A DNA stretch of 64,000 nt, from contig JAUCBJ010009083.1 in the NCBI GenBank assembly GCA_032718475.1, positions 8,860-72,859 of the forward strand. The letters are read 5' to 3'. Of this stretch, positions 13,454-26,900 are shown piece after piece. The notes beneath the pieces are model-generated. The model did no database searches, was not told where the DNA came from, and worked only from the letters and a program-made list of their open reading frames with translations. Both the position numbers and the translations under genes were made by a program. Position 1 is the stretch's first letter, and each line of letters begins with the position of its first letter. This DNA comes from Nemertoderma westbladi. Its lineage: Eukaryota > Xenacoelomorpha > Nemertodermatida > Nemertodermatidae.

Positions 13454-14346
13454 TACCGTAATTACTCGAATAAGCTCCCTGTCTCTAATAAGCACCCCAT
13501 CAAATAAACGCCCTCTCCGAACATCCTATTAGCAACTTAACGCCCTACTGGAATAAACGCCACTTCGTTTATTAATATTATTATTATACTGTGTGTGGAT
13601 ATAACGGTGTACTAGTACTAGGCCCTATAGTACGTCAATACACCGCCCAGTATTCTATAGGTTGAATAGGCCTGACGATTACCATGTTGGTTAATCACTA
13701 CGAAAGTGAAAGATTAATGGTTACCGGTACAAATTAAAATGCCAGTGTCAAATACTGTGTGTGGATTCATTATGTAATACTTATCATTATTAACATTCAA
13801 AATTCTGAAAATCGAGCGAACTTAAACGCCCCTCCCCGAACCACAAAATTAGATACTTAAACGCCCTCTTCGAATAGGGTAACAGACGTTTCGGTCTAAG
13901 ACGTTTTGGCCTAGGACGTTTCGGCCCAATGAATGAAATACAAGATTTGCTTGTCGGACGTTTTGGCCCAAAGATTCACTTTACTCCCTTAAATAAGCTA
14001 TTAATAATAAGTTATTCAATATATTTGTTTTGTAGTTGTTACGTATTTTAACGTATTTTACGTATATACGTATTTTAAAATGTGAGTCAATAAATAAAGT
14101 ACACGTTCGTGGGGCCTTCGCGCAGCACGAGGCCCAGTTATGAGATACAAATTAAAATTGAGCGACTGTATCACAAAATCAGGTTTTGAGAAATTTACCC
14201 ACACCACCAATCAATCAAAGAAAGGGGGACAGTACGTATTCACCCCTTTTAATCCCCCCCCCCCCACCGTTCCCAACCACCAATACATAACCGCGACATC
14301 TACCACCCACGGAAGGGTAGCACGAACTTATTTCCAATCGCACGTT

Positions 14347-14656
14347 CAATATGCAAAGCCAGGTGGTTTATAGGAATATAATAAACGCAGTACTCGTATT
14401 CATTATAAGCCTCGTTGCGTTCGTCCTGTTTTGTATTTAAATATATTTCTTAAACGCAGGCTAGGACGTTCTTTATAATAATAATAACTAGGGATGCGAT
14501 CAATATGTGAAGCCAGGTGGTTTATATAATAATTTAGTCAACGCAGTACTCGTCTTCATTATATGCCTCGTTGCGCTCGTCGCTTGTCCTGTTTTGTTAT
14601 AAAATATTTTTCCTAAACGCAGACTGACGATCTTTATACAGTTATAACTATGCGAA
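14347..14656. repeat. Direct ~154-bp duplication carrying CGCAGTACTCG
   Basis: Two adjacent copies (14347-14500 and 14501-14656) share CAATATG, AAGCCAGGTGGTTTATA, CGCAGTACTCG, GCCTCGTTGCG, CCTGTTTTG and TATAAC blocks. A related copy lies at 54490-54607, so this is a dispersed family. No coding sequence is seen. Confidence 0.75.
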
Positions 14657-15140
14657 GTTTCGAAACTGTGCGAGTAACTGTTGATACATCTATGTGGATA
14701 TGTGTGATATGTGGAGATGTGTGATACAACGCCAACGCATCTTATGCCGATGTAGTAATATGGGTATTGAAATAATATTAAATTAATGTACACTCTTAAA
14801 GCTGCAGCGAAAAAATGTAGCTAATTTCCTAGGTTACATATAAAATAATAATATTATTTTTAAGAACATTAATTTTACTACTTTGCAAAAATTCAATTAA
14901 AAAATAACCAGACATATACATTGTGGAATAAACTATTTCAGAAGCCTACACAACAGCCATGCCATGGATAGTATTTATGTTATGATATCTGTCATTCACC
15001 TGAGATAGCAATACAACATTTATAGTGAATTTAAAGAATGCTGTCTGGGCTGGAATAGCAATACTGGTTGTCTATTACTATTCCTCTCTGGTTAGTCTTA
15101 GCAACAACTTCCAGCCAGCAGCAGAGACTTGACCAATAAT

Positions 15141-15161
15141 CATTCCCAGCAACTGGGAATG
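15141..15161. other. Perfect 9-bp-stem hairpin
   Basis: CATTCCCAG and CTGGGAATG flank the trinucleotide CAA. The hairpin lies inside the 2.4-kb transposon. No function can be assigned. Confidence 0.6.
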
Positions 15162-16360
15162 ACACACACATCCCATCTATGTACCAGCATGTTGGCCAAT
15201 AAATGAGCAGTATTTAATGAGAATAAATTTTTTTTGCCGTTTTAATTACTTTAGATCAATTAAAGACACAATTATTAAAGCAAATCACTTGAACTAATTA
15301 AAAACTATAATAGAATGGCGTATGGGGATTACATCTGTATAATTTTTAATTATAATTATTTAAATCTTATACTGTAAAACAATTAATTTCCTTTAAAAGG
15401 CAGGTTGAAAATGGTGTTTTTACCGTAATAACTTAATTAACTAATTAACTGCTATTATCTTAGCTTCTCGAAGGCCACACTGAAATTCTACTTGGAAAAT
15501 TTCTAAACTTTTGCCAAACAACATGTGTACCAAGTTTGGATAGATTTCATCAAAGATTGGCCGAGTTATTAACGTTTAAAATTGAACACGACAGAACGAC
15601 AGGTTGATTAATGGTACCACTACGCTAAGGCTCACTCACTTCGTGGCTCGCCCCACATTAAAATACACCGAATTAAAATTATTGCTGTATTTTAATGTTG
15701 GTCTTAAAAATATAATAGATTAGAAATATTCCATTAAAGCAGCATTGCTAATAATTATGAGACAGACTGGATGTCATATGGAATGAGATAAAATATATGG
15801 GTATTAAATTTAAATTTAGAGGAAATATATGCGTCTTAAAAGGACCAGAGTGGATGTGAAGTGAAATAAAATATGTATTAATAAAAGCATTATACGTCGT
15901 TATCTATGGGTATAAATCACCTATCATCGAGATGAGAGTTATTGTTTCAACAGATCATTAAGACATAGCTGCAATACACACTGTCCAGCTACAAGAATTA
16001 TCAATTGAGTAATGTTTAAAATTAATGAAGTATCTCCAAAATATATCGATCAGACGAGATTAAGCCCTACATGGTTCGTGAAATTGATATTGTTGTATTT
16101 ATTTATTTATTCATTTATTGTGAAATAATTATAATTTTAATGAATAATTATTATCATATCAAAAAAAGTTAGCCTTTTCATTCAGTTACAGTCATGGGCC
16201 GAAACGTCCGGGCCGAAACGTCCGGGCCGAAATGTCCGGGCCGAAACGTCCTGGACCGAAACGTCCTAGGCCGAAACGTCTGCATACCCTTCGAATAAAC
16301 GCCTCCCCGATTGCGAATTTATAAACATAAACACACGGGCTCTTTCGAGTAAATACGGTA

Positions 16361-17400
16361 CAGTAGTTTAATTAAACATAATAATGAGTTGCCCTGCAGC
16401 GCGACCGAACTGAATGCTGACGAGCATTTAGGAGCTAGGTTTAAAGGAAAGTATTGAAAGAAATATTTAAACTGTTGCAACTAATATAATTGGTAATATA
16501 ATAAATAAATCGAAACTAATGAATAATTGAAACTAATATAATCAATACATCATCAGTTATTTATCAATCTCACTCACTGAAAATGTATAAATTATTGTCC
16601 TATCCTCAAGTACGGTACACTGTATACTTAGTTATCAATGGCAACTATTACCTACGATAAATACAGTGAGTATGGATGCCAGTACATACCGTTTGGTAAA
16701 TGTTTCAGTTCATACATAGTGTAGGCCTACCGAACGATACCAATGGTTTAAGGTCTTGATAATATAAACCAGATGTATGTTGGTCTTGCTGGTATGTATC
16801 AGTTCGGTTTAGCTGTTCGGAAATGTTTCGATTCATACATTGTGTAGGCCTAATGCTAGTGGTGGTTTAGGTATATTGATGGGCTGACATATTTTTATAA
16901 CCTATAATTAGCACATAATATCTTTTGCATTAATGATTGATTACATTAATTAATTTAGGTTGTTATTTCCACTTCTTCCACCTTTAAAAAAAAAAGGTAA
17001 AAAAGGTGTAGTAAATGCGAGCCCTGTAGTGCATAGTTCAGTCAATCGATAGTCATTGGACTAAAGTTATTGTCTACACCAAGTTTGTAGAATACCCCAC
17101 CAATTAGTAAAATCGATGTTGCCAAGGAAAGAAACAGGAAATTGAAAGTGGGCCGCATAATATATTTTTATAGACTTTTTTGGGGTATTAATAAGGCGAT
17201 GTACAGTATAGAATGAATAAAATTGGTTTGGATGAATTGCGAATTTGTTATGAGTTTGACTCCCTTTTTTGGCTAGATTGACTCAACTAACATTTAAAAA
17301 ATACATATTGACACAAATCGAATGAATTATCTCATTTTAATGCCGGTACTACAAGAAGGGCGGTAGACATAAGAGATCAAAATAAATGTGAAAGATCATA
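16361..17400. other. Intergenic, no gene seen
   Basis: AT-rich DNA with TAGGCCTA and ACCGGT motifs. I see no ORF, repeat array or RNA gene that I can support. Confidence 0.55.
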
Positions 17401-17429
17401 CTAATGTAAATAAATATTGTCATTGTTGT

Positions 17430-17928
17430 GGATGTGGGGAGAATTGGGGAATTTCATAATCGGACGCGAGCCAGTTCAGGAAATATCTGCCTTGATTGGC
17501 TATGACTGATCGTGGTGTATGGAAATTAATAAATTAAATTAAGTCAGTTCATCGTTAGTTCATACTTAAATAATCAATTGAATTACAGCCAATAGTAATA
17601 TTGGTAATCATGGTTAATATTGGTATCAGGAATTTGTGGTACTGCAAGTACCGAATATACCACTTCAGAATTACCAAATCCTTAACAATTCAGGATCATG
17701 AAATCGACAATTTATTAAATTGATTGGTACAGCCGATAATGCAACTGTAATAAACAAGAAATTCAGATTCAGAAATGGAAGAATTTGATATTGAAAGCCC
17801 AGGTCACTGCCACGATCGGCCAGCTTTTCCAGGAAATGGCTCATGTCCTCAGATCAACCATGCACAATACACGAAGTAACTAATAAATCATCGACAGAAT
17901 GTATAAGAACAGTTATTGGGTCGCTAAA
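17430..17928. other. 3' flank of VPS13 copy 1, shared with copy 2
   Basis: Blocks here match 40195-40451: a TTGTTGTGG..GATG.GGGG segment (near 17424 and 40227), AGTTCAGGAAA/AATTCAGGAAA (near 17472 and 40280), and CATGTCCTCA followed by ATCAACCA (17843 and 40353). These non-coding blocks lie in the same order downstream of both stop codons. A copied mRNA alone could carry them only as 3' UTR; otherwise they show DNA-level duplication. A minus-strand AATAAA lies near 17710, about 215 bp past the stop; whether it is used is unknown. Confidence 0.6.
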
Positions 17929-20900
17929 CTACTGACTGACTTTTGCCAGAATCCTCATCGCCCGCTCTATCTTCCCTCTGATTGCCTCTGCATCTCTTAA
18001 TGGCATTGGGACGATCTTTCCCTGGCTTTTATTTCCCACATTCCAAAATCTGGAGAGTGTTTTTGTCTGTGTTTTCAGAACAAATTGAATCCCCTCACTA
18101 CCCACTGATGGTGGACCAACGAGATCCATATATTCATAGACCCATATAGATTCCCAATTCTCAAGCATGATACTCTTCCTAGCACATAGAACACAGCTAT
18201 CTGTTGCGAGAAGGAGCTGTCGACTATCTGGAGTCAACATAAGATGGCAGAGGTACGTCCTTGTTGCAAACTTTCCCCCATCCACATCCTTTAGAATACA
18301 GTTACCAGCAGCCTCCTCTAATGAATAAGGCTTAATTGTTTCTCCTTGGTATAAAATCCTCGGTGGTCGTACCCTCTTAACAATATCAGCGGAGTCTGCA
18401 ACTTGTTTAATTCCCTCAAAAGTACTTGAAGCCATATCAAGCACCCCGGTGGCAGGCCTTGTGACCAGCCCCATCACACCCTTTCCGGCTCCCATCATCA
18501 ACCCTTTAAACCCACCCTTACACGCACCCTGTATAGGTTGTGTTACAACACCTGTTAAACCTTGGAACAACCCCTTACCTAGACTCTCGGCCCCCTGTTT
18601 CACCGCTCCTTTCATGTCTGTTGGTTTATCGCTCCGGTGCTCCCGACGTTTTGTTCTGAAATCATCATCGAATGAAAGTGCAGCAACTCCTTTACCGAGA
18701 GTCCCTGTTATTCTCGAACAAGCACCAGTGACACCACCGACCGTGTGGCCAATCAGTGAATGAAAACCCAGGGCTACTCCCTCTACAAATTCAGCAGGAC
18801 CCTGGACGGCGCCTTGGTAGGGCTCATAAAACAGATCCGTGACACCCTGGCCAATACCACGAATCAGACCAAAGGGGTTACCAAGAACATCTAGTCCAAG
18901 GATCAGCACATAAACCTGTTTGATTACTTGACTCTTGTAGTGCGTTAATACATCTGATTGCAGCGCCTCTTGGCTGTAGAACTTGTGTTCCTGTTGGAAA
19001 GCATTTATCTTAAAGACCAAATCACGCACACCCGTTATTGTCACACCAACTGTCTGCAGGAAGGTATCCATGGCAAGATTTATTGGATTATAGGAACGCA
19101 ATCTGGACTGGTCCAAAGAACTCTGCAAAGAAAGACTCAAATGTAACTTAATAGGCGATAAATGGATGTAGTTGTAGAAATTTTTAACATCATCTTTAAC
19201 TGCCTGAATAGCACTAGAATCATGTAGAGAGCCTTGAATGTAAGTCAAATCATTAGCAAAGGCTTTCACATAGTCCTTTAACTCGTCTTCCTCATCAGGA
19301 TCAAACAAACTTATTAAACTCTTGATGAAGACCTGATCCAATTTCAATGCAAATTCTTGAACGAGAGCAGAAAAGTACTTGATTTCCATGAAGTTACTGT
19401 ACTCAATTGGTCGCAGCACCAAACTCATCTCCACAAATGGTTTTGGTATGGCAGTGTTGGTTATACTCTTTGGCAGAGGCCATGGATACAACACCACAGG
19501 AAAGATGGCATCATTCAGTTGATTATCAATCTGCAGCCGATTTAGTTTGAAATTAAGTTGCTGTGAATATATGGCTTGACGGTACTGCAACCCGATACCA
19601 CACTGGAAAGAACGACGAATATTTGCAGATCCCATCACCATTTTATCAAAATTCACAATTATACCCTCGCCTAGTTTCTCAGCTCGTGCAGTTCCTGTGT
19701 TCAGTAAAAATTTCTGGTAGCCCTTCTCAATAATTTCAGACTGTTTTATAGTCAATGGTTTCCATTGACACCCAGCCTTTTTACACTCCCAGACTTCATG
19801 AGAGCTGGTAATGCTAATGTAAGAAATATCCACCATGTGGTTATGGTTTACTAGCGAGATTCCTATTCCCTGAAGTTGGACACTATACTCAATCTGGACA
19901 TGGTTCAATTCGTTAGTGTGTCGGGCATGGGTGACTTGCACCAAGTCGTTTGTAAACATTAATACCCTTTGTTGCCCATCCAAAAATGAAACCCAGAATA
20001 CGTCAAGGTTATCATCCATCTCCAGAGTACCAAATCCATCAGATAAAAGGTCAGACTTTATTTTGTTTTTCAATAATTCACATTCTAGTTCGCGTTTGCT
20101 GCATGGGTCATCCCATGTATATAAAATAGCTTTCTGTGGTAGAAGTTCCGCTCGATTTGAGGCTACACCACTCTGAGTGTAATACAGATTAACACTGCTG
20201 CTATTTACCAGCAATGCTACAGCAGCCCCATTTGTATAATCGGAGAAGCTGACTGTAGTTGCACAGTCAGAGACTTGGACATTCACTACAATGCCACCAA
20301 TATTTGGGTTAACATCTTTGAGACATATGTAATCTTGATTCGAAATTGAAAATGGGATTGTTCTACTTTTAGAACCCAAGGCTTTGACAGTCATTTTCAA
20401 ATCCTTTGCTCGTTTACCCATCGGCCAATAAGGTGAACATTCAGAAGGTTTCATAGTGAACCACTGTAATTCATTGGAACTAGGCCAATATTTCGATACA
20501 GATATAGGCGTTTTACAGTTATTTAACAACAGAAAATAAGGAGAGAAAATCAGAAGCTTACTCAAATGGAATCCTGACATCCGTATTTCAAGACCAATAT
20601 TGTAAAGGGGTGTTCCTTTGGTCTCCTTGCACTCAATAGCCCCATTAGAACCTACCGCATCCATAGAAAACTTAGACGACCAACTGCAGTTTGCACCATT
20701 AACACGTAGCAACAGTTTCTTCTCTTCAGATAATTGTTTCGCACTGTATGACATCATGACTATCCCACGATTTGAAGGCTCATGTGAGATTATTTTATTA
20801 TCACTTGAAATCTTATATTCCAGAGTCAATCCAGTTTTATTAACTATCCAATAAGGACAATATACAGATATTTCAATATAGCCCCCAATATGTATGGTTT

Positions 20901-23900
20901 CGATACCAATATTGAAATCTCCAGAGAATAGTTCAGTACTTAGCTTTTTGGTTTTGGAGGACAAGTGTATCACACCCTTATGTTTTGTGCCAGTGTGGTC
21001 TTCACAATGAAGTGTCAGCTTACTCATTTCTAGAATCGCTGTGTAAAGGGGAATTTTTTGACCAGGGATTAATGGCATAAAGTTCCTTTTTTTAGAGCCT
21101 GAGACATTATAATGTATGTGGTAAGGCATGCAATTGATGAGAACTACAACAGGATTTATATGAATTGTTCTAAATGGAATCATGCTACTTTCACAATTAA
21201 CTGAACTTACAACTTCGACCTTATATGATATATTTGCTGTTAAACCAGCTTCTTGACTATTTTTACTGGGACATGTGCAAAGAATCGATTCTCCAGGTAC
21301 TCTTGAAAAGTCTGTAGTAATTGGTGTTGTTGATAAATCATAGCTGTCCTTTCCTAGAATAGGGCGCGGTTTGATATATAATGCAGAGATTATCTCTGAA
21401 ACATCAAAAGGGACACAAAATGTAGCATTTGGTTCGACATCCCCTACATGCTTAACCTTTTCTCTGATGTCGTTATTCATAAAAATTGTAAATCCTGTAG
21501 GAAAATGATTCCTAATTTGCAATGAACTTTTTAATATTACAGTCTTCATTGCTCGAGAAGCCTGTACTTCAACAACAAGTCCTCTTGTTTCACTAGAGTT
21601 TTCTGCTTTGGTTGTATAATACAGTGTAGAGGATTTTCCAATAGGTATATCAACCACATCATGGTATCCAGGAATCCTAACTGAGACTGTATACTGCTCG
21701 TGATTGATGTTAGCCCCTCTAGGGTTTAATAAGGACCCTTTAGCTCCCCCCAAGTCTAACATCACACTTTTACCACCAGGGAGATTCACACTTTTACCAC
21801 CAGGGAGATTTGCAAGGCTTAGCTGTGAGTTATGGCGGAATATTAATATATTTGGGATAATCAATATTATTGGGCAGCCAAGATCATTTAAGATTATAAA
21901 GGGAGCTCTATTCGCAAGGCTATCAACTAATAACTTATTTGACTTTCCCTCATAAGCTTCTTGATATTCCGCCAGCAGCCAACCCAAGACGTGGATGCCT
22001 GTATTTGATAACGTCAATTCTATTGTGTCTTCACAACAAATATTTAATGCAGCCTCTGGCATCTTATAAGCCTCTGGTACACTATCTTCTTCATCTACAA
22101 CAACGCCAGAAGAAACCTCATATAATATTTCAAACAACAGATCCCGCCTAGTGCGTCTTTTTCCTTCAATAGTTTCAATAAATGGCTCCCACTCACACAT
22201 TTGTTCATTATAAATGTTGCAATTTGCAATTACCTTACAACTAAAGCGCATATCAGAAGACCAATTGGTTAATTCACCGAAAACCTCAGAGTGAAGAACA
22301 ATCATTGGAACACGAGTGGTCCCTGCAAAAGCTTCCAAACGTATAACAATTGTGTTGAACTTTATGACCATGTTCTCCTTGATGGGTTTGTTGGAAGATT
22401 TAATTCTTTTATTTAAACCTGTTACAACAGCCTTGTCATTGGGAAAATCTAGGCTAGTTTTGTTAACAAATGTCTTTGTAAACCAATAAGTGTTACTTGT
22501 AATTTCCTTTTCAATCCACATATCTTTAAGCTCTGGGGGAAAAGGATCTTGCACAACCCAATCCAAAACTTTATAATAGCTCCTCTGTATTTCTGACAAA
22601 GTCATAATTATACGGGAATCTATATTTATAACAATACCTGAGGTAAAATTTACCTCTGCAGATTTTTCTCCATTGGGTAATATTTGGTTATAAACAAAGT
22701 TGATAGAAGTGGGGTCCATCAGTTCTTCCTTTCTTGTTTCATTATCCTCAGAAATATAAGGTCCATATTGAATACTAAAGTCACTAACTGCACCTTGAAC
22801 GTGCACTTTATCTGATGTTACAACACACTGTCCATAATAATCGCTAGTTAAAGTCAATGCATAACTATTAGTGTTGTAGTAATCAGCAATTAGCACGATT
22901 TCTGGCTGCTTAAGTTCAAATACAATATTAACATTTCCCTTTTTGTCTAGAGGTTTATCTTCAATTGGATCAAAATGCACTTGCCTTTTACTTGTTGTAG
23001 GAGCCTGTTTAGGTACACCTTCTGGTATATTAGACTGCCTTCTTTTTCCATTCTTCATTGCTTCTTCCATCTCTATTAATGGTAGACTATACAACTGATA
23101 CAACTTCATAATGAAATCAATGCAAAAGCAAATATATAATTCATTTATCACAACATTGATATCACAATCACCACTAGCCATGGTAATTATCTTAGCATCT
23201 ACTACTGTGTTCAAATTATTTTCCTTGGAACTTCTGTGGAATAAACTAGTAGGATTTTTAGGGTCATGCCGATTATCATTCAAGTTAATATCTTTAAACG
23301 AAAATGAGATTTCAGTGGCGCTATTCCTCTTTATATCCACTTTTATAGCAATTTCACCCAATTGCAGATTTGCAAAAGCCTTACTACTATCCCTTACAAT
23401 AGCAGGTGACTTTCTGACTTCTGATGATTCCACCAACATAATACGCTGTTCAAAATTTTTTGATTTATCACCAGCTTCTGCCCATAATAATCTATCAACA
23501 ATTTCATGAAAATTTCTCACCACAGTATTCGACCCTATGTCCTTTTCAATAACATTCCATGACCGATATTTAGTTGACTTTGAAAGGTATTTATGAATTT
23601 GCTCCAATTTCTTTGTTTTTAATTCAGAATCCATGGTACAAATTAATTCATGTAATGGTAATGTTCTTTGTTTTTTTATTAAAGGTGATGTCAATTTCTC
23701 CAATTCAAAATCATTTTGTATTGCTACTGAATCAATAATAGGCATACCAAATTCGTGAATATTTATTTCCTCATCATGTGTGCAGATAAGCACTGATTTC
23801 ATCATAAAAGTAAGCAACGCAGATGATGATGAAGGAGTTATGTTTTCATTGGTTACTGCCAGGTCAGTACCAACTACTTTTATTTGCTTAGTATGGTATT

Positions 23901-26900
23901 CCTTACTAGCTTTCTTGCCTTTTCTTCTTTGTCGTGTTTTTTGTTTTATGTGTTTTACACCAACACTAGATGTGAAACTTGCAAAACTAATTTTATCACC
24001 ACTAGTAAAAGCAGGTCGCTCATTTAAGTTCTCATTCAAAATAGACAATATAAGTCGCATATCATCTTGACCAATGTCAATGGTCACTGTATCTAACTTA
24101 AATTCATTAACTTCAATATCAGGTTTTTTATTAAACCATGAACAACTCAAGTTCCGATTGACATGTAAAGAACATTCAATTGGCCTTAGGAGAAGTACTT
24201 CATGTTGAATCTGAAGTAATTTATTAACAACAACACGCGATATTTTCACATCACTCAATGAAATATCCATTGAATCTATCAAAACCACTGCTTTACTTTT
24301 TTGCATTCCTGAAATGTCTGTTGTTTGAAATGACTTAATTTCATTTTTTGCTACTATTTTTCCCAAATTAGCCACCAAGCAATGAAGGGAAGATGATTTT
24401 TGAGGAATGAGAATTTCTGGAGCAACAACAGTTACATCAATGATAATCCTGGAAGTCTGCACATAAGCAGTTTGCATACCAGATGCAGTGATATCTGTGG
24501 CATCCACATAAACAGATATGATACTTTCTTTAGCTGTTGTAAATTTTTCAAGAAATGTTATCATTGCCATAACCCACTTGTGTATATAAACAAATCGCAA
24601 ACAACTAGTTCTTAAATAGACCTCCATATCAACAAAGTTGTCATCAACAACTGGAGGTCTGCCTTTGAGTTGTGGCATAGGCGTATAAATATTTAAGTGA
24701 AATGTAAATAATTCCTGGCCAATGATTGAAAGGAGTTGAGGATAAGTTGCCTGAAATGAACGATCATAAATTCTGATATCGGATAGTGTCGAGTTGAGTG
24801 ACATTTTTTGTCCATGTAGCTCCACAGCTGCAGATAGATCACTCAAAGTAAATAATGATATTTCATATTCATCAATAGAGAACACTGTATATAACCAATC
24901 GAGACTAGCTTCCACTTTCAGCGCAACAATGTCAACCTTTCTTCGTCTAGTGGCCTCAAGCTTATCTAAAATGCCTTTAGTAATATCTCCTGCATGAACA
25001 AGTAGTGGTGCTAGTAATATTTTTTCATCTATACCATCTGCATTTTCTGTTGTATCTGCATCACCCATCTTGGTAATTAGTTTAGCGTAAAACTCCAATA
25101 TATTTAGTAAAACTTCTTGGTGAAAATGTAAATCTAACTGTCTGATGTTCAGCTTAATATTTTGCTCAATATTTTCATAGCAGCTCTGAAAGTATGGACA
25201 CCGCCTGTCTGCTAGTATATAATGCATATTCAATAATGTTTTGCTATTTCTATAGAATCCTGAATCAATAAGTATAACCTCATCCCTATCATGGCCAGTT
25301 TCATTATTTTTTAATATTATTCCACCAATAGAAGAATCAATAGTGCTATCCCAATCATGTGATGTACAATCCAGCCCAATAGATCGCACTTCCAGATCAA
25401 TAAGAGTTTTATATGTCTCATCATCTTCATACCTTGAAATCTTTACATTGAGTTTATCGATAGAGAATTCGCATTTCATGGTTACATTTTGGCTTTCATG
25501 AGATGTTAAATTGACATAATCACAAGTTTGGTTTTCTCCAGATATATGACTACGATAGACTTCATTAATGCATGATGAACCTGCTTTTGATGAATTGAAT
25601 GTAGAAAGAACCATGCCATCATCATGTATTGGGGGGCATTTTGGCAAAGGGATGCTTGTGGTAATGGATACAATTTCTTCGAGCATTTTGTCACTAACAT
25701 TAAAAGAAATACATGGAAACTTACTAATAATTTTTATTGGTGGCAAACATCCAACATCATCAATTGCTTGGAATATATCAACATTAAAATCTGTTTGATG
25801 TAGCAAGTGAGAATAGGTACATGTTTTTAATCGTATACTGTGCCAGTCGTCCCCTTTTTTTCTAAAAAATATTTGCACAGCATTTAATTTGGCATTAAAT
25901 TTATCATAAAGTGTATCAACTAAATCATCAAATATGGCGTCATGGGGTTTCTCATTGAGTGCTTTCCATTTGGACTGAATTACTTGTCGTCTGGAAACAT
26001 CTGAAACAATTGTGAGTCGACCCATATCAACCACCATATATGATCCAATACCATCATCATATATACCATTTTCAGGAATAATTAAGATACTGGGATTGAT
26101 ATCAATGACAATATCTGTAACTTTTGCATGTTGCAACATATTCATAACACCACACTTAGTAGAATCTTGAAGATCTCGCAAAGCTGCTAAAATCTCAACT
26201 TGCAATTGTTCTAAATGTAGTGACGTTTCAGGGGTAAACATTTCAATAATTCTATTGACAGTAGCAGCATCATATATCACCTCCACTGACTGTGTATTCA
26301 ATTGTATTTTTTGATCACAAGATCCATCTAAAGGTTTTGTTTCGATCATTCCAGTAATTAAAGTGCTTCGACCATTGGCAATATCAGTTGAACTTTTTGA
26401 CATAATCAAAGGAATTTTATTTTCAATTTTGAGTCCAGTTACTATAACAGATTCAACCGAGAAAGTAGCTGCTATTGCTTGAGCTGATGGCCTATATGAC
26501 AGTGAACATGTCTGATTGCTTATAACAGTTTGAGATACTGATGAGTCACCATGCCAATCATCAATTAGTCGAAAAACAATTGAATGTAAGACAAAATCGA
26601 ATTTATAACCAATATAACTTTTAGGAAAACCCAAATCCTCGACTGTCTCATCTTCAGTATAACCAATTGCTTGATAAACTTGTGCCTTTTCAGAAAGATC
26701 CATTTTTCTTGACTGTATAATGTTTGATGTGTTTCCAAAAAACCAGGAGAATACACCCCCTTTTGAAGTCTGTTCTCTTTCATATTTAATTTCTGCTTCT
26801 ATGCGGCATATTGTAATACTTAATACAGATAGAAGTTTCTCATAAGAATCAATAGATGTTTCTTTATAAGATACATCTCCTGATTGTAATTTCTCTAGAT

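Larger units (their letters stand above)
13877..16289. mobile_element. 2.4-kb non-autonomous DNA transposon, 8-bp target duplication
   Basis: The element starts GGGTAACAGACGTTTCGG and ends with the inverted CCGAAACGTCTGCATACCC. The 8-bp sequence TTCGAATA is directly repeated on both sides (13869-13876 and 16290-16297). Both ends carry short tandem repeats of GGACGTTTCGGCC type, pointing inward (13886-13925 left; 16196-16280 right, at least five units). The interior is AT-rich, with no transposase ORF; it holds a duplicated ~154-bp segment at 14347-14656. An 8-bp target duplication occurs in hAT, P and Merlin elements, but the termini do not settle which. Confidence 0.8.
13454..16360. mobile_element. 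Outer MITE with TACCGTA ends, split by a later insertion
   Basis: The left end reads TACCGTAATTACTCGAATAA and the right end is an inverted version, TTTCGAGTAAATACGGTA, with GCTCC/GGGCTC just inside. Both ends are followed by tandem AATAAACGCC-type motifs (13500-13565, 13826-13876, 16298-16310). Removing the 2413-bp insertion at 13877-16289 leaves an element of about 490 bp, a normal MITE size. A TA target duplication is possible (TA at both extreme ends) but ambiguous. No transposase is present. Superfamily not assigned. Confidence 0.6.

Noticed and set aside
14140-14373. 77-codon ORF inside the 13877-16289 element as a transposase fragment
   Set aside because: It is low in recognisable motifs, includes a C-run, and is far too short for a transposase domain.
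20618-20854. Plus-strand ORFs inside both VPS13 genes, identical in the two copies (also 43141-43377)
   Set aside because: They are antisense to the conserved VAB coding region. Their identity reflects the near-identical DNA of the paralogues.
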